Assembly: GCF_027667425.1 (NCBI RefSeq) | Contig: NZ_JAQEGR010000005.1 | Location: 169,341-233,340 of the forward strand | From: Fusicatenibacter saccharivorans | Lineage (GTDB): Bacteria; Bacillota; Clostridia; Lachnospirales; Lachnospiraceae | Length of the DNA: 64,000 nucleotides | Direction: 5' to 3' | Shown here: positions 42,641-50,714 of the stretch, piece by piece | How the letters are laid out: each line of letters opens with the position of its first letter | Position numbering within the stretch: position 1 is the stretch's first letter | Notes under the pieces: generated by a model | What the model was told of the DNA's origin: nothing | The model's database searches: none | Seen by the model: the letters and a program-made list of their open reading frames with translations, nothing else | Position numbers and translations under genes: made by a program

Positions 42641-42682
42641 ATTTTTTTCTAATTTTTTACGATCAAATATCAGCCCTGCATT

Positions 42683-42853
42683 TTACGGTCTTTCCGGTGA
42701 TAAAACGGAGACAAACGCAAACTTTTTATCCAGCAGTTTTCCCATCAGCACAATGCCTTTTCCCATCGTAAAAGCAGCTGCTACCGTTCCGATTCCAAGA
42801 CCTTCGATTCTTCCAAGTCCGAAGAAGGTGAACAATGCGGCTGTTGTCTGGGC
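42683..42853 (-). pseudogene. C-terminal fragment of a YczE-like (DUF6198) membrane protein
   Basis: Translated on the minus strand, about 57 codons read AQTTAALFTFFGLGRIEG, LGIGTVAAAFTMGKGIVLMG, then KLLDKKFAFVSVLSPERP and a stop. The GxGTxxxAxxxGxxI pattern and following LxxKF resemble the end of YczE/YitT-like membrane proteins. There is no start codon or ribosome-binding site. The reading frame breaks into the GC-rich palindromic element on its 5' side. It is a decayed remnant. Confidence 0.6.
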
Positions 42854-42956
42854 TGTTGATCCAGAAAAGGGACAGTTGGGAGTTGGTCAGTGATCGGGTG
42901 ACGGGTGGTCGTCAGCAATCGGTCACTGGATCAACTGGGTTGCCCTTTGACAACAA
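42841..42956. repeat. Palindromic GC-rich element between the pseudogene and proA
   Basis: Several nested inverted pairs are visible: TTGTC/GACAA, TTGATCCAG (42856-42864)/CTGGATCAA (42926-42934), AAAGGGACAGTT/AACTG...CCCTTT and CAGTGA/TCACTG. Base composition differs from both neighbours. It looks like a small intergenic repeat or the scar of an insertion that removed the 5' part of the membrane gene. Confidence 0.5.
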
Positions 42957-42969
42957 GATCTTTCTTCTT

Positions 42970-44217
42970 TTATTTTCGGATCTGTCCCGTTCCGTATACG
43001 ATATTTTTAATCGATGTCAGCGCCAGCAGTCCCATCGGGCCTCTGGCGTGGAGTTTTTGGGTGCTGATTCCGATTTCGGCGCCGTAGCCGAATTCGAAGC
43101 CGTCGGTGAAGCGGGTGGAGGCGTTGACGTAGACTACAGCTGCATCGATTTCGTCCAGGAATTTCTGGGCGTGGGTGTAGTTGTTGGTGATGATTGCTTC
43201 GGAGTGTTTTGTGTTGTAGTGGTTGATGTGTGCAATCGCTTCGTCGATGGAAGAGACGGTTTTGATGGACACGATGTAGTCGAGATACTCTTTTCCCCAG
43301 TCCTCTTCTGTCGCTTCTTCTGCTTCCGGCATGTATTCTCTTGCCTTTTCGTCTGCGCGCATTTCCACATGTTTTTCTTTTAATCGTTCCTCCAGAACCG
43401 GGAGCAGTTTTTCACGTACATTTTCGTGTACCACAATCGATTCACATGCATTACATACGCCAACGCGCTGTGTTTTTGCGTTCAGAATAATATCCACTGC
43501 CATGGAAAGATCGGCTGTCTCATCCACGTAGATATGACAGTTTCCGGTTCCCGTCTCAATGACAGGAATCGTGCTGTTTTCCACGACAGCGCGGATCAGT
43601 CCGGCGCCGCCGCGTGGGATCAGGACATCGACATAGCGGTTCATCTTCATAAACTGCGCCGTCGTCTCGCGGGAGGTATCTTCGATCAGAAGCAGGGCGT
43701 CTTCCGGCACCTGCTCCTCTTTCAGTGTTTTCCGAAGAGAGGCAACAATCGCCGTATTCGAGTGGATTGCATCGCTTCCGCCTTTTAAAATCACGACATT
43801 TTCCGTTTTGAAGCAGAGTGCAAATGCATCCGCCGTCACATTTGGGCGTGCCTCGTAGATGATGCCGACAACACCGAGCGGAACACGTTTCTGTCCGATC
43901 AGAAGACCGTTCGGGCGTTTTTTCATTCCCAGCACTTCCCCGATTGGGTCGTCCAGTTCGGATACCTGACACATGCCTTCTGCCATTGCTTCAATCCGGC
44001 TTTTGTCCAGAAAGAGCCGGTCCAGAAGTCCCTGAGACATGCCTTTTTCTTTTCCATGCTCCATATCCAGCGCATTGGCCGCGATAATCGTTTCGGCGTC
44101 TGCCACAAGGTTTTCCGCTGCTTTTTTCAGCACACGGTTTTTCTTCTCCGTCTCCATGATTCGAAGCACAGGCTCCGCCTGGCGGGCTCTCGTTCCGATT
44201 TCTTCCAGCTTCATCAT
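42970..44217 (-). CDS. proA: Glutamate-5-semialdehyde dehydrogenase (proline synthesis)
   Basis: A 415-residue gamma-glutamyl phosphate reductase. Conserved regions include VGIIYEARPNVTADAFALCFKTENVVILKGGSDA, IPRGGAGLIRAVVENSTIPVIETGTGNCHIYVD, and the catalytic Cys in QRVGVCNACESIVVHE. It makes glutamate semialdehyde for proline. The usual partner proB is absent, so it lies elsewhere. It follows the 5-formyl-THF cyclo-ligase gene by 37 bases and may share its transcript. Start after GGAGGAG. Confidence 0.96.
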   Translation of the reverse strand: MMKLEEIGTRARQAEPVLRIMETEKKNRVLKKAAENLVADAETIIAANALDMEHGKEKGMSQGLLDRLFLDKSRIEAMAEGMCQVSELDDPIGEVLGMKKRPNGLLIGQKRVPLGVVGIIYEARPNVTADAFALCFKTENVVILKGGSDAIHSNTAIVASLRKTLKEEQVPEDALLLIEDTSRETTAQFMKMNRYVDVLIPRGGAGLIRAVVENSTIPVIETGTGNCHIYVDETADLSMAVDIILNAKTQRVGVCNACESIVVHENVREKLLPVLEERLKEKHVEMRADEKAREYMPEAEEATEEDWGKEYLDYIVSIKTVSSIDEAIAHINHYNTKHSEAIITNNYTHAQKFLDEIDAAVVYVNASTRFTDGFEFGYGAEIGISTQKLHARGPMGLLALTSIKNIVYGTGQIRK

Positions 44218-44254
44218 ACTCGTCTCCTCCTCGTGTTGTCTTATCGTAATTGGC

Positions 44255-44803
44255 TTAACGGTAAATCTTCTGCTCTGTCACCAGCATCTGCGGCAGAACA
44301 TCCGTCTCTTCAAACGGCACCGCATCAAACAGCTGAAACTCAAACGCCGCTGCAACCGTTGTAAACCCTGGATGTGCGGCAAGAAAGCGGTCATAAAATC
44401 CTTTTCCATATCCTACTCTGTGGCGCGCCGGATCAAAGGCCACACCGGGTACCAGCAGAAAGCCCTCTTCCCGCGTGCAGACCTTTCCGCCGTCCGGCTC
44501 AATAATGCCAAAATAGCCGGATTTCAGCGTGGAGAAATCTTTGATCTCATAATAAACCATATCATCGCCTTCCACGCGCGGCACAGCGACCGTCTTTCCC
44601 ATTTGCAGGGCCTTCTCGATCAGATCCCGTGTCATGACTTCTTTTTTGAAGTCCATATACGCAAAAAAGCAGTCCGCATCCAGAAACTCCGGCAGAGCCG
44701 TGATTTTTTCATAAATCATACGGCTCTTTTCCTGAATTTCTTCCTGTGTGGCTGCTCTTCTTCGGGCAAAAACTTCTTTTCTAATGTTTCCTTTTGCTTC
44801 CAT
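44255..44803 (-). CDS. 5-formyltetrahydrofolate cyclo-ligase
   Basis: A 182-residue enzyme that converts 5-formyl-THF to 5,10-methenyl-THF using ATP. The N-terminal IRKEVFARRRAATQEEIQEKSRMI and the C-terminal LLVPGVAFDPARHRVGYGKGFYDRFL motif, with the GxGKGxYD ATP-site signature, are intact. Its ribosome-binding site lies inside the end of the DUF896 gene, which it overlaps by 19 bases. Folate relevance fits the nearby FolT transporter, though the two are separate units. Confidence 0.95.
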   Translation of the reverse strand: MEAKGNIRKEVFARRRAATQEEIQEKSRMIYEKITALPEFLDADCFFAYMDFKKEVMTRDLIEKALQMGKTVAVPRVEGDDMVYYEIKDFSTLKSGYFGIIEPDGGKVCTREEGFLLVPGVAFDPARHRVGYGKGFYDRFLAAHPGFTTVAAAFEFQLFDAVPFEETDVLPQMLVTEQKIYR

Positions 44804-44999
44804 AGCGCTCCCCCAGATTTACAATTGTTCCGTCTTTCTCCTGCACATCAATATTGTCGAGCTGGGTACGGAGGTTCATTTTCACGGCTGCAATATATTC
44901 TCTCCGCAGCTTCTGCTGCTCTTCTTTCTCCGCCGGTGTCAGCCCCTCTGCTTTCGCCTTGCGGGCAAGTTCGTTGATTCTCTGTATATTAATTTCCAT
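44781..44999 (-). CDS. DUF896 (YnzC-like) protein
   Basis: A 72-residue small protein of the DUF896/YnzC family. It has the typical start MEINIQRINELARKAKAEGLT followed by a helix-turn-helix-like charged helical pair (AEKEEQQKLRREYIAAVKMNLRTQLDNI). Function is not well defined; the Bacillus relatives are LexA-controlled or cell-division-linked. I use the ATG ending at 44999; AAAGGAG is 13 bases away. The longer frame has no ribosome-binding site of its own. Confidence 0.88.
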   Translation of the reverse strand: MEINIQRINELARKAKAEGLTPAEKEEQQKLRREYIAAVKMNLRTQLDNIDVQEKDGTIVNLGERYGSKRKH

Positions 45000-45028
45000 T
45001 TTCTGTATTTTTCTCCTTTGTTTCAACT

Positions 45029-45215
45029 CACAGTCGGTATTTTCACAGAGTCTGACATGTCGAAAATAGTTCGACTGTGACTCGCCTCATGTCAGTGGAG
45101 GATACCGATTTCTCTCCGCCTGCCACTACCGTTATGTTTCTTTTAACAATTCATCCCACCGCTTTAGAAGCGAGGGACTTGCTTGATTCGGTTAAATGAC
45201 CGGATTTTCTTTTTA
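45029..45215. mobile_element. Probable IS200/IS605-type end remnant
   Basis: The 250-base gap between DUF896 and DUF3048 holds a hairpin of the IS200/IS605 right-end style: CCCACCGCTTTAGAAGCGAGGG (45155-45176 region, CGCTT/AAGCG stem with TTTAG loop). A short plus-strand reading frame just before it (from about 45075: SVEDTDFSPPATT and on to a TGA) could be a TnpB C-terminal tail. Two further inverted pairs, CACAGTCG/CGACTGTG and CTGACATG/CATGTCAG, lie at 45029-45095. No transposase gene remains. Confidence 0.5.
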
Positions 45216-45255
45216 TCTTACCGCAAAACACAGGATCTGTCCAGCCGATCTGAGA

Positions 45256-45291
45256 AAAATCCTGAAATCCAGCTTTATCACCGGATTTCAG
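45256..45291 (-). terminator. Terminator overlapping the end of the DUF3048 gene
   Basis: CTGAAATCC pairs with GGATTTCAG, then ATTTTT on the minus strand. The gene's own stop codon lies in the loop, so the 5' arm is coding sequence. Confidence 0.8.
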
Positions 45292-46432
45292 TCTCATCTG
45301 CATAATTATCTAAAACAATCAGAACCCATGTTTTTCCAAGATTCAGTTTAATCTCCTCTCCATTGCTGTCCCGGTACTTTGTGACACCCCACGGATCATC
45401 CTTGCTCCATGTCACGTCGATGGCCTTTCCGCTTGTGATATACGTTCCCATTCCGCCGTTTACCACATCAATATCGAGATATTCCGCATTGTCATCATAC
45501 TTTTTCCAGGAACAGTACTGCACGATAATGTTCTTCACCGCAAGCTGTTCCTGTGTCATCTCATCGATCTGCGGTTCCCCGAACTGATAACGCAAATACG
45601 TGCCGCTCGCCTCATCGTACGAAAACCATGGATTATTGTGGAAATATCCGCCCGGTGCCACATAGGCGGCATTTCGTCCCTGTTCCAGCGTTTCCGGTTC
45701 TGTCTCGGATGCAAACTGGAAAAATCCGTCATAACCGTCTTTGTAAGATGTCCGGTAGCCGCAGAGATCGATTCCCGCTGCAATCCCGGCCGCATCCAAA
45801 TACGCATTGTGCGGCGACGGACGATCCGACGTCCGGTAATACACCTGTTCCGAATACTCCATGCCATTCACATTGTCTATGTGATCCGATTCGAGCAGCG
45901 GAATCGCATACGCCGCCTGTCCATAGTGGTAATACAGAGCGTCAAATCCCGCTGCCAGATACACATAATATTCGCGGCAACTCCGCACCGATCCGATCTT
46001 TTCGAGATCATCATAGTTTTCAAACAGCCCCATCAGGCGCGTAATGCCGCCTTCGACCGGCGCTTCATAGATCACTCCCGCACGGCTGATACCGCTCTGC
46101 GGGCAGGCGCTGATGATATTGCTCAGCATAACCGCCACCGGGCGCCTTCTTCCCTGTACTTCGGCGACAGGTTCTCCTGTCAGATAACTTTTCACCATAC
46201 CTTCCGGCAGCGCATCCTCCGCGGGTGTCGGCTCAATCGCTTCCGGAACCAGCGGTTCCGGTGCCGGATCTTCGGTCGGGGCCGGTGGTTCCGTAGCTTT
46301 CGTTTCTGTCTTGCTTTCCCCTGCTGTCTCTTCTGAGACATAAGAAGTTCCTGCCGATGCAGTTTCCGGTGCCGTTTCCCCAATTTTCCGGCATCCGAAC
46401 AGCATCATGCTTCCCAGCAGAGCAATCCCCAA
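45278..46432 (-). CDS. DUF3048 (YerB-like) lipoprotein
   Basis: About 384 residues, exported. The N terminus LGIALLGSMMLFGC is a lipobox. A Pro/Glu/Thr-rich linker follows, then the DUF3048 domain (RRPVAVMLSNIISACPQSGISRAGVIYEAPVEGGITRLMGLF, then SVRSCREYYVYLAAGFDALYYHYG). Function is unknown. The coordinates use the in-frame TTG at 46432. A better-placed GGAGG lies seven bases before an AUC codon at 46454-46456, which would give the basic start KKRGFYT of a normal signal peptide. The gene follows ybeY in the yqfC operon. Confidence 0.85.
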   Translation of the reverse strand: MGIALLGSMMLFGCRKIGETAPETASAGTSYVSEETAGESKTETKATEPPAPTEDPAPEPLVPEAIEPTPAEDALPEGMVKSYLTGEPVAEVQGRRRPVAVMLSNIISACPQSGISRAGVIYEAPVEGGITRLMGLFENYDDLEKIGSVRSCREYYVYLAAGFDALYYHYGQAAYAIPLLESDHIDNVNGMEYSEQVYYRTSDRPSPHNAYLDAAGIAAGIDLCGYRTSYKDGYDGFFQFASETEPETLEQGRNAAYVAPGGYFHNNPWFSYDEASGTYLRYQFGEPQIDEMTQEQLAVKNIIVQYCSWKKYDDNAEYLDIDVVNGGMGTYITSGKAIDVTWSKDDPWGVTKYRDSNGEEIKLNLGKTWVLIVLDNYADETEIR

Positions 46433-46482
46433 TGTGTAAAACCCTCTCTTTTTGATAAAGACCCCTCCTTTTCTTCTTTCAA

Positions 46483-46986
46483 TCAGTCTCTTGTGATACC
46501 GAGACGCTGCAGCACCTCTTCCTGCTTTGCCTCCATCACGGCTGCTTCCTCCGGTGTCATATGATCATAACCCAGAAGATGCAGCATACTGTGTGCAACA
46601 AGAAAAGCAAATTCGCGTCTTAAAGAATGACCGTATTCCTCCGCCTGCGCTCTTGCGCGCGCAACAGAAATCACAATATCACCCAGCATCAGCTCACCGC
46701 TGTCCGGGTTAAAACAGTCATCTCCCTCTTCCGTCTCCAGAAAATCGAACGAAGCCGGAGAAGGATAATCTACCATCGGGAAAGAAAGCACGTCTGTCTC
46801 CCGGTCAATGTTTCTGTGTTCCCGGTTCATGGTGCGGATATTTTCCGGATCAGTCAGAATCAGTTCTACTTCTGCCTCATACGGGCACGCTTCCTGATCC
46901 AGCACACCATTGATTACCGCTGCTGCAACCTCTTCCGGATCAAATCCAAGGTCAAAATCCTGTTCATTTTCAAACGTCAGTGTCAT
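46483..46986 (-). CDS. ybeY: Endoribonuclease YbeY (rRNA maturation)
   Basis: A 167-residue metal-dependent endoribonuclease for 16S rRNA 3' maturation and ribosome quality control. The zinc motif HxxxHxxxxDH is present in AHSMLHLLGYDHMTPEE. The NREHRNIDRETDVLSFP segment is typical. It overlaps the phoH stop by four bases. Gene order yqfC-yqfD-phoH-ybeY is the standard clostridial arrangement. Start after GGAGGG. Confidence 0.97.
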   Translation of the reverse strand: MTLTFENEQDFDLGFDPEEVAAAVINGVLDQEACPYEAEVELILTDPENIRTMNREHRNIDRETDVLSFPMVDYPSPASFDFLETEEGDDCFNPDSGELMLGDIVISVARARAQAEEYGHSLRREFAFLVAHSMLHLLGYDHMTPEEAAVMEAKQEEVLQRLGITRD

Positions 46987-48014
46987 TTATTTTCCCTCCG
47001 TTTTCTCGTCGTACTTTTTGCTCTGCCGCTGTGATTTTCCGGCTTTGCTTTCTTTTCATATTCATCGTAAGCCTGTACAATCTTCTGCACCAGCGGATGA
47101 CGGACAACGTCCTTGCTCGTCAGCTCGCAGAAGGAAATTCCGTCTACTTTTTTCAGTACCTGCATTGCCACATCAAGGCCGGAGCGTGTACCGGAAGGAA
47201 GGTCCTTCTGAGAGGCATCTCCGGTTACAATGACTTTGGAACCGAAACCGATACGGGTCAGGAACATCTTCATCTGCGCCGGTGTCGTATTCTGTGCCTC
47301 ATCAAGGATAATAAACGCATTGTCGAGCGTACGGCCTCGCATGTACGCGAGCGGCGCAACCTCAATCAGGCCTTTTTCCATGTTTTTCTGGAAGCTCTCT
47401 GCTCCCATGATCTGATACAGCGCGTCGTAGAGCGGCCGCAGATACGGGTCAATTTTACTCTGCAGGTCGCCAGGCAGGAAACCGAGTTTTTCACCCGCCT
47501 CAATCGCCGGACGCGTCAGGATAATACGGCCTACCTCATCGTTTCGGAATGCCGTGATCGCCATCGCCATCGCAAGGTACGTTTTTCCGGTTCCGGCAGG
47601 GCCGACGCCGAAGACGATCATCTTTTCCCGGATCGCATCCACGTACGCTTTCTGACCGAGTGTTTTCGGTTTGACCGGACGGCCTGCGACCGTGTGGCAG
47701 ATGCAGTCACTGTCGATTTCAGCAAGGCTGCTTCCGCTGTCCTCCATAACAAGTGAGATTGCATAATTGACGTTCTGTGTGTTGATATCATTTCCGCGGC
47801 GTGAGAGCTCCAGAAGCTGTGTCAGACATTCCTTTGCGCGCGCTGCATTCGATGCCGGGCCCACAATTTTTAAAACGCCGTCCCGGGAGATCAGCGTAAC
47901 CGCCAGGGATCTCTCCAGGATTTTGATGTGTTCATCAAACTGGCCGAATACTTTCTTTTCATGTTCGATGGGCAGTTCCATCTGCAGTTCTATCATGTTG
48001 TTATTGCTGTTCAT
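46983..48014 (-). CDS. phoH: PhoH family ATPase
   Basis: A 343-residue PhoH-like protein. An N-terminal KH-like RNA-binding region (LKIVGPASNAARAKECLTQLLELS) precedes the helicase-like ATPase domain with Walker A GVGPAGTGKTYLAMAMA and Walker B FIILDEAQNTTPAQMKMFLTR. It probably acts in RNA metabolism together with YbeY. It overlaps yqfD by 14 bases and ybeY by four, so the three are translationally coupled. Confidence 0.95.
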   Translation of the reverse strand: MNSNNNMIELQMELPIEHEKKVFGQFDEHIKILERSLAVTLISRDGVLKIVGPASNAARAKECLTQLLELSRRGNDINTQNVNYAISLVMEDSGSSLAEIDSDCICHTVAGRPVKPKTLGQKAYVDAIREKMIVFGVGPAGTGKTYLAMAMAITAFRNDEVGRIILTRPAIEAGEKLGFLPGDLQSKIDPYLRPLYDALYQIMGAESFQKNMEKGLIEVAPLAYMRGRTLDNAFIILDEAQNTTPAQMKMFLTRIGFGSKVIVTGDASQKDLPSGTRSGLDVAMQVLKKVDGISFCELTSKDVVRHPLVQKIVQAYDEYEKKAKPENHSGRAKSTTRKRRENK

Positions 48015-49299
48015 CTACCATTGTTTCCTTTCCATCCGACATCTTCTGCATTTCGCAGGGCTGTGCTTCTACGGCCCGTTCTATCACGCGAAGTGTCCCT
48101 TTTGTGATACATGACGTATCGTTAAGTTCTATTGTAACATGATTCTCCGATATTTGAAGTCCTTTTTCTGATAAATTTCTGTGGAATTTCTGATAATTCT
48201 GCGAGGCTTTTTCTTTTGCCTCGTGTTCTGAGTAGGTTTCTTTCTGAACTTCAAAAGGAAATTTCTGACGGTAGCCGAAATAAAACGGAAGGGCAAAGTT
48301 TTCTGTCAGATAAAGCTGCTGAAGGGACACTTCCTCGTCTGCTCCATTTTCCCTTTTCTCTGTTTTCTGATCCGCCGTTCCGGTCATGCTCCGCAAACTC
48401 TCCACAAAATTCTCCGGCAGCAGATTTCCAAGGAAAAATCGGTAAGCAGAAATCTGGAATACCGGCGTTTTTTTCTCTGCTTTCTGATATGTCCGTACCG
48501 TATGGGAAAGCGGAAAGGTATCATAATAGTACCACGTCGTCTCAAGGTCAATATCCGCGTCTGCGTGAACATAAGAATAATCATACGTTTCCCCACTGTC
48601 ATTCACAAGCGGAATCTCGCCCTTTACAAGAATGTCTCCCGCTTGACATGTATCACCGGGGAGCACCTGCGGAATGCCGTTCCGTGTGATAATACGCACG
48701 ACCGTCCCTTCTTTTTTCGCCACAAGATTCTGCGGATCATCTGCTTTTTCTTCGATCACATAGCCGTCTACGTTTTCTTTTACCGCAAGGACAAGCTGCG
48801 TCCCTTCTATTTTTGCGGACACCCAGGTCAGATTCGGAAACTGCTCCCGCAAATACGATGCGGTCTGGCTGCAGTCCACACGTTTTTTCCAGCTTCCATG
48901 ATGAATCCCGGCCGCGTCAAGGCTGTTTAAGATCGTCTGCGTACTGTTCGCGTAATTTCCTTCCACATGAATATTCCAGATGAACTGCGACAGCGTGTAA
49001 AGTCCCGCCAGGCAGAGAAAAATACCAATAAAAAATGCCTTTCTTTTTAAACTTCGCCGGTAAAAGAAAGGCAGTCCCTGTTTTTTCTGTATTCGGATGC
49101 GCACACCGCTCTTGCGGCGGATCGGCAGGAGGCGGAAAAAATCTTCCGGCAGAAGGCTCATCTCAAAGCAGCCCTGATGTTCTGTCACGTCCCACAGTGT
49201 GATGTTATGGTGCCCGCACAGATTGAAAAAACGCTCCGGTTCACGGCCCGTCACACGAATCCGCACACTGCCTTTCCAGAAAACCTTTCCCCTCTGCAA
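48001..49299 (-). CDS. yqfD: Sporulation protein YqfD
   Basis: About 432 residues. The N-terminal domain (KGSVRIRVTGREPERFFNLCGHHNITLWDV) is followed by a single membrane span (AFFIGIFLCLAGLYTLSQFIW) and a large outer domain with VDCSQTASYLREQFPNLTWVSAKIEGTQLVLAVKE. YqfD is a mother-cell protein needed for sporulation with YqfC. I use the TTG at 49297-49299, six bases after GGGGG; a GTG two codons earlier directly abuts that site. It places a sporulation gene in the window and supports a spore-forming host. Confidence 0.92.
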   Translation of the reverse strand: MQRGKVFWKGSVRIRVTGREPERFFNLCGHHNITLWDVTEHQGCFEMSLLPEDFFRLLPIRRKSGVRIRIQKKQGLPFFYRRSLKRKAFFIGIFLCLAGLYTLSQFIWNIHVEGNYANSTQTILNSLDAAGIHHGSWKKRVDCSQTASYLREQFPNLTWVSAKIEGTQLVLAVKENVDGYVIEEKADDPQNLVAKKEGTVVRIITRNGIPQVLPGDTCQAGDILVKGEIPLVNDSGETYDYSYVHADADIDLETTWYYYDTFPLSHTVRTYQKAEKKTPVFQISAYRFFLGNLLPENFVESLRSMTGTADQKTEKRENGADEEVSLQQLYLTENFALPFYFGYRQKFPFEVQKETYSEHEAKEKASQNYQKFHRNLSEKGLQISENHVTIELNDTSCITKGTLRVIERAVEAQPCEMQKMSDGKETMVDEQQ

Positions 49300-49344
49300 A
49301 CGCACACCCCCTTTTCAGCATTGGAATGATTGGAATCATTACAC

Positions 49345-49638
49345 TTATTGAAACGTCGCCTGATCGATTCTCCCTTCCACCCGCATCTCCTCCCCGGAAT
49401 ACGAAACAATCCGGATTCCCTCTCCCACAAGGAGCAGCCTGCCATATTGTGTAAGCACACAGAGGCGGCACGCATTATATTCCAGAATCCTGCGGAAATT
49501 TTCAATCTGCACTTCTCTCCCGCCGTAAAACGTCACAACCGGCTCGCCAAAAGCAAGATCTGACGGAACCTGCATCGCCGAAAGCAGCTCCCCGCCCGGC
49601 GGATGGAGTGATTTTTTCTGCTTTTTCTTTTTTCGCAT
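49345..49638 (-). CDS. yqfC: Sporulation protein YqfC
   Basis: A 97-residue YabP/YqfC family protein. The family core is seen in EPVVTFYGGREVQIENFRRILEYNACRLCVLTQYGRLLLVGEG. The N terminus is strongly basic (MRKKKKQKK). It is the first gene of yqfC-yqfD-phoH-ybeY. In Bacillus the pair is made in the mother cell under sigma-E; I see no convincing sigma-E promoter in the short upstream gap. Start: ATG after GGAGGAGG. Confidence 0.9.
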   Translation of the reverse strand: MRKKKKQKKSLHPPGGELLSAMQVPSDLAFGEPVVTFYGGREVQIENFRRILEYNACRLCVLTQYGRLLLVGEGIRIVSYSGEEMRVEGRIDQATFQ

Positions 49639-49706
49639 CCAAAACCTCCTCCGCTTTGCGGGTCTGCTTTTTGTTCTATCGCTATTTTATGCAGAAAAAA
49701 GCACAA

Positions 49707-49753
49707 AAATACCCCACAGCCGCTGGGGTTTCCTGCCCGATCAGGCTGCGGGG
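49707..49753 (-). terminator. Terminator of the Pro/Thr-rich broken gene
   Basis: CCCCGCAGCC pairs with GGCTGTGGGG (one G-U) and is followed by TATTTTTG on the minus strand. It isolates yqfC from upstream transcription. Confidence 0.85.
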
Positions 49754-49768
49754 TTTCATTTCTCTTTT

Positions 49769-50067
49769 TTAAAAACATTTTTTGCAGGGTTCATACCCCT
49801 GGGCTTCTGCATTTTCTCTCGTCATCTGAGCTTCCGTTACCTGTGGTTCTTCAGCAGTCACTGCCGGCTGCGTTTCTTCCGCTGCCTGCGTTTCAACGGT
49901 TTCTTCCGCCGCAGCTTCTATGGTTGGCTCAGGGGTCGGCGTTTCGGTTGGAGCAGCCGTTGGAGTTGGTGTCTCAGTCGCTGTCGGTGTTGGTGTTTCG
50001 GTCGGCGTCGCTTTTTTCGCCGGCTCTGCCGTAGCGCTGACGGAAACAGACTCCGCAGATGCTTCAT
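49769..50067 (-). pseudogene. Pro/Thr-rich protein lacking a usable start (GYxPCxxC C terminus)
   Basis: A minus-strand frame without any ATG, GTG or TTG start encodes EASAESVSVSATAEPAKK, a stretch of TPTETPTPTATETPTPT repeats, an Ala/Glu/Thr-rich part and the end AEAQGYEPCKKCF. The promoter (TATAAT at 50113-50118), ribosome-binding site GGAGGGGG and an ATG (50065-50067) are present, but the ATG is in a different frame and soon meets a stop. The simplest reading is a frameshift near the start, or loss of the N-terminal part. The GYxPCxxC ending occurs in small secreted metal-binding or nuclease-like domains. Confidence 0.5.
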
Positions 50068-50112
50068 TCCCCCTCCTGTGTATTTTCTGAATTTCTTACA
50101 GCGAAATCCTCT

Positions 50113-50141
50113 ATTATAAATACGTTTGAAAGAATGGAAAA
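50113..50141 (-). promoter_or_regulatory. Promoter upstream of the broken Pro/Thr-rich gene
   Basis: On the minus strand, TTTTCC, 17 bases, then a perfect TATAAT. It still looks active although the gene is broken. Confidence 0.5.
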
Positions 50142-50153
50142 TTACATCACAGA

Positions 50154-50693
50154 TTACGATTCTTTATAGAAAATCATGCTGAACCATATGACCATATGCT
50201 CGCCGAGGTAATAATCCATCATGTTTTTTTCAATCAGGTTTGCAACAACGATGCCGTGGCTCTCGATGCATGGATGCATCAGTTCAAGATGGCGGCAGCC
50301 GCCTCTCGGGTAGGTACATTTATCACAGAGCTGGCAGGAATCGGAGGAAAGGGCGAAGGTGAGCAGGGTTTTGTCTTTTAAATGCTGCTCGATTTCGCGT
50401 GTGATTTTTTCGTGCTCCGATTTTGTTTTTAATGTCTCATCCATATCCATGATGTTGTCCACTTCTGCGATGCTGGAGAAGAACAGAACGTGATCGTAGT
50501 TCATGCAACGCTCCTTACAGACTTCAACAGTGCCGACCGCCGGCGGGCAGGACCAGGAGGCTCCGTAGCGGGAGCACTCCTTTTTGCAGATCTGGCGGAC
50601 CCGGTCATTGAATTCGATGTCCTCCGGTTTTACAAATGCATACTGATAGATAGGAAACTGGGTAATATATTCTTCGATTTCTGTCTGTGTCAT
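50154..50693 (-). CDS. DUF2284 metal-binding protein
   Basis: A 179-residue Cys-rich protein. The DUF2284 pattern is seen: ICKKECSRYGASWSCPPAVGTVEVCKERC, SDSCQLCDKCTYPRGGCRHLELMHPCIESHG. These cysteines probably bind a metal or Fe-S cluster. Function is unknown. It is the last gene of a HAD phosphatase-esterase-DUF2284 string, 21 bases after the esterase gene. Start: ATG after AAGGGA. Confidence 0.88.
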   Translation of the reverse strand: MTQTEIEEYITQFPIYQYAFVKPEDIEFNDRVRQICKKECSRYGASWSCPPAVGTVEVCKERCMNYDHVLFFSSIAEVDNIMDMDETLKTKSEHEKITREIEQHLKDKTLLTFALSSDSCQLCDKCTYPRGGCRHLELMHPCIESHGIVVANLIEKNMMDYYLGEHMVIWFSMIFYKES

Positions 50694-50714
50694 TTTGTCA
50701 TCCCTTCTCTTTTG

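Noticed and set aside
49920..50010. Similar short repeats near 49.9 kb as a CRISPR array.
   Set aside because: They encode another Pro/Thr linker and have no spacer structure.
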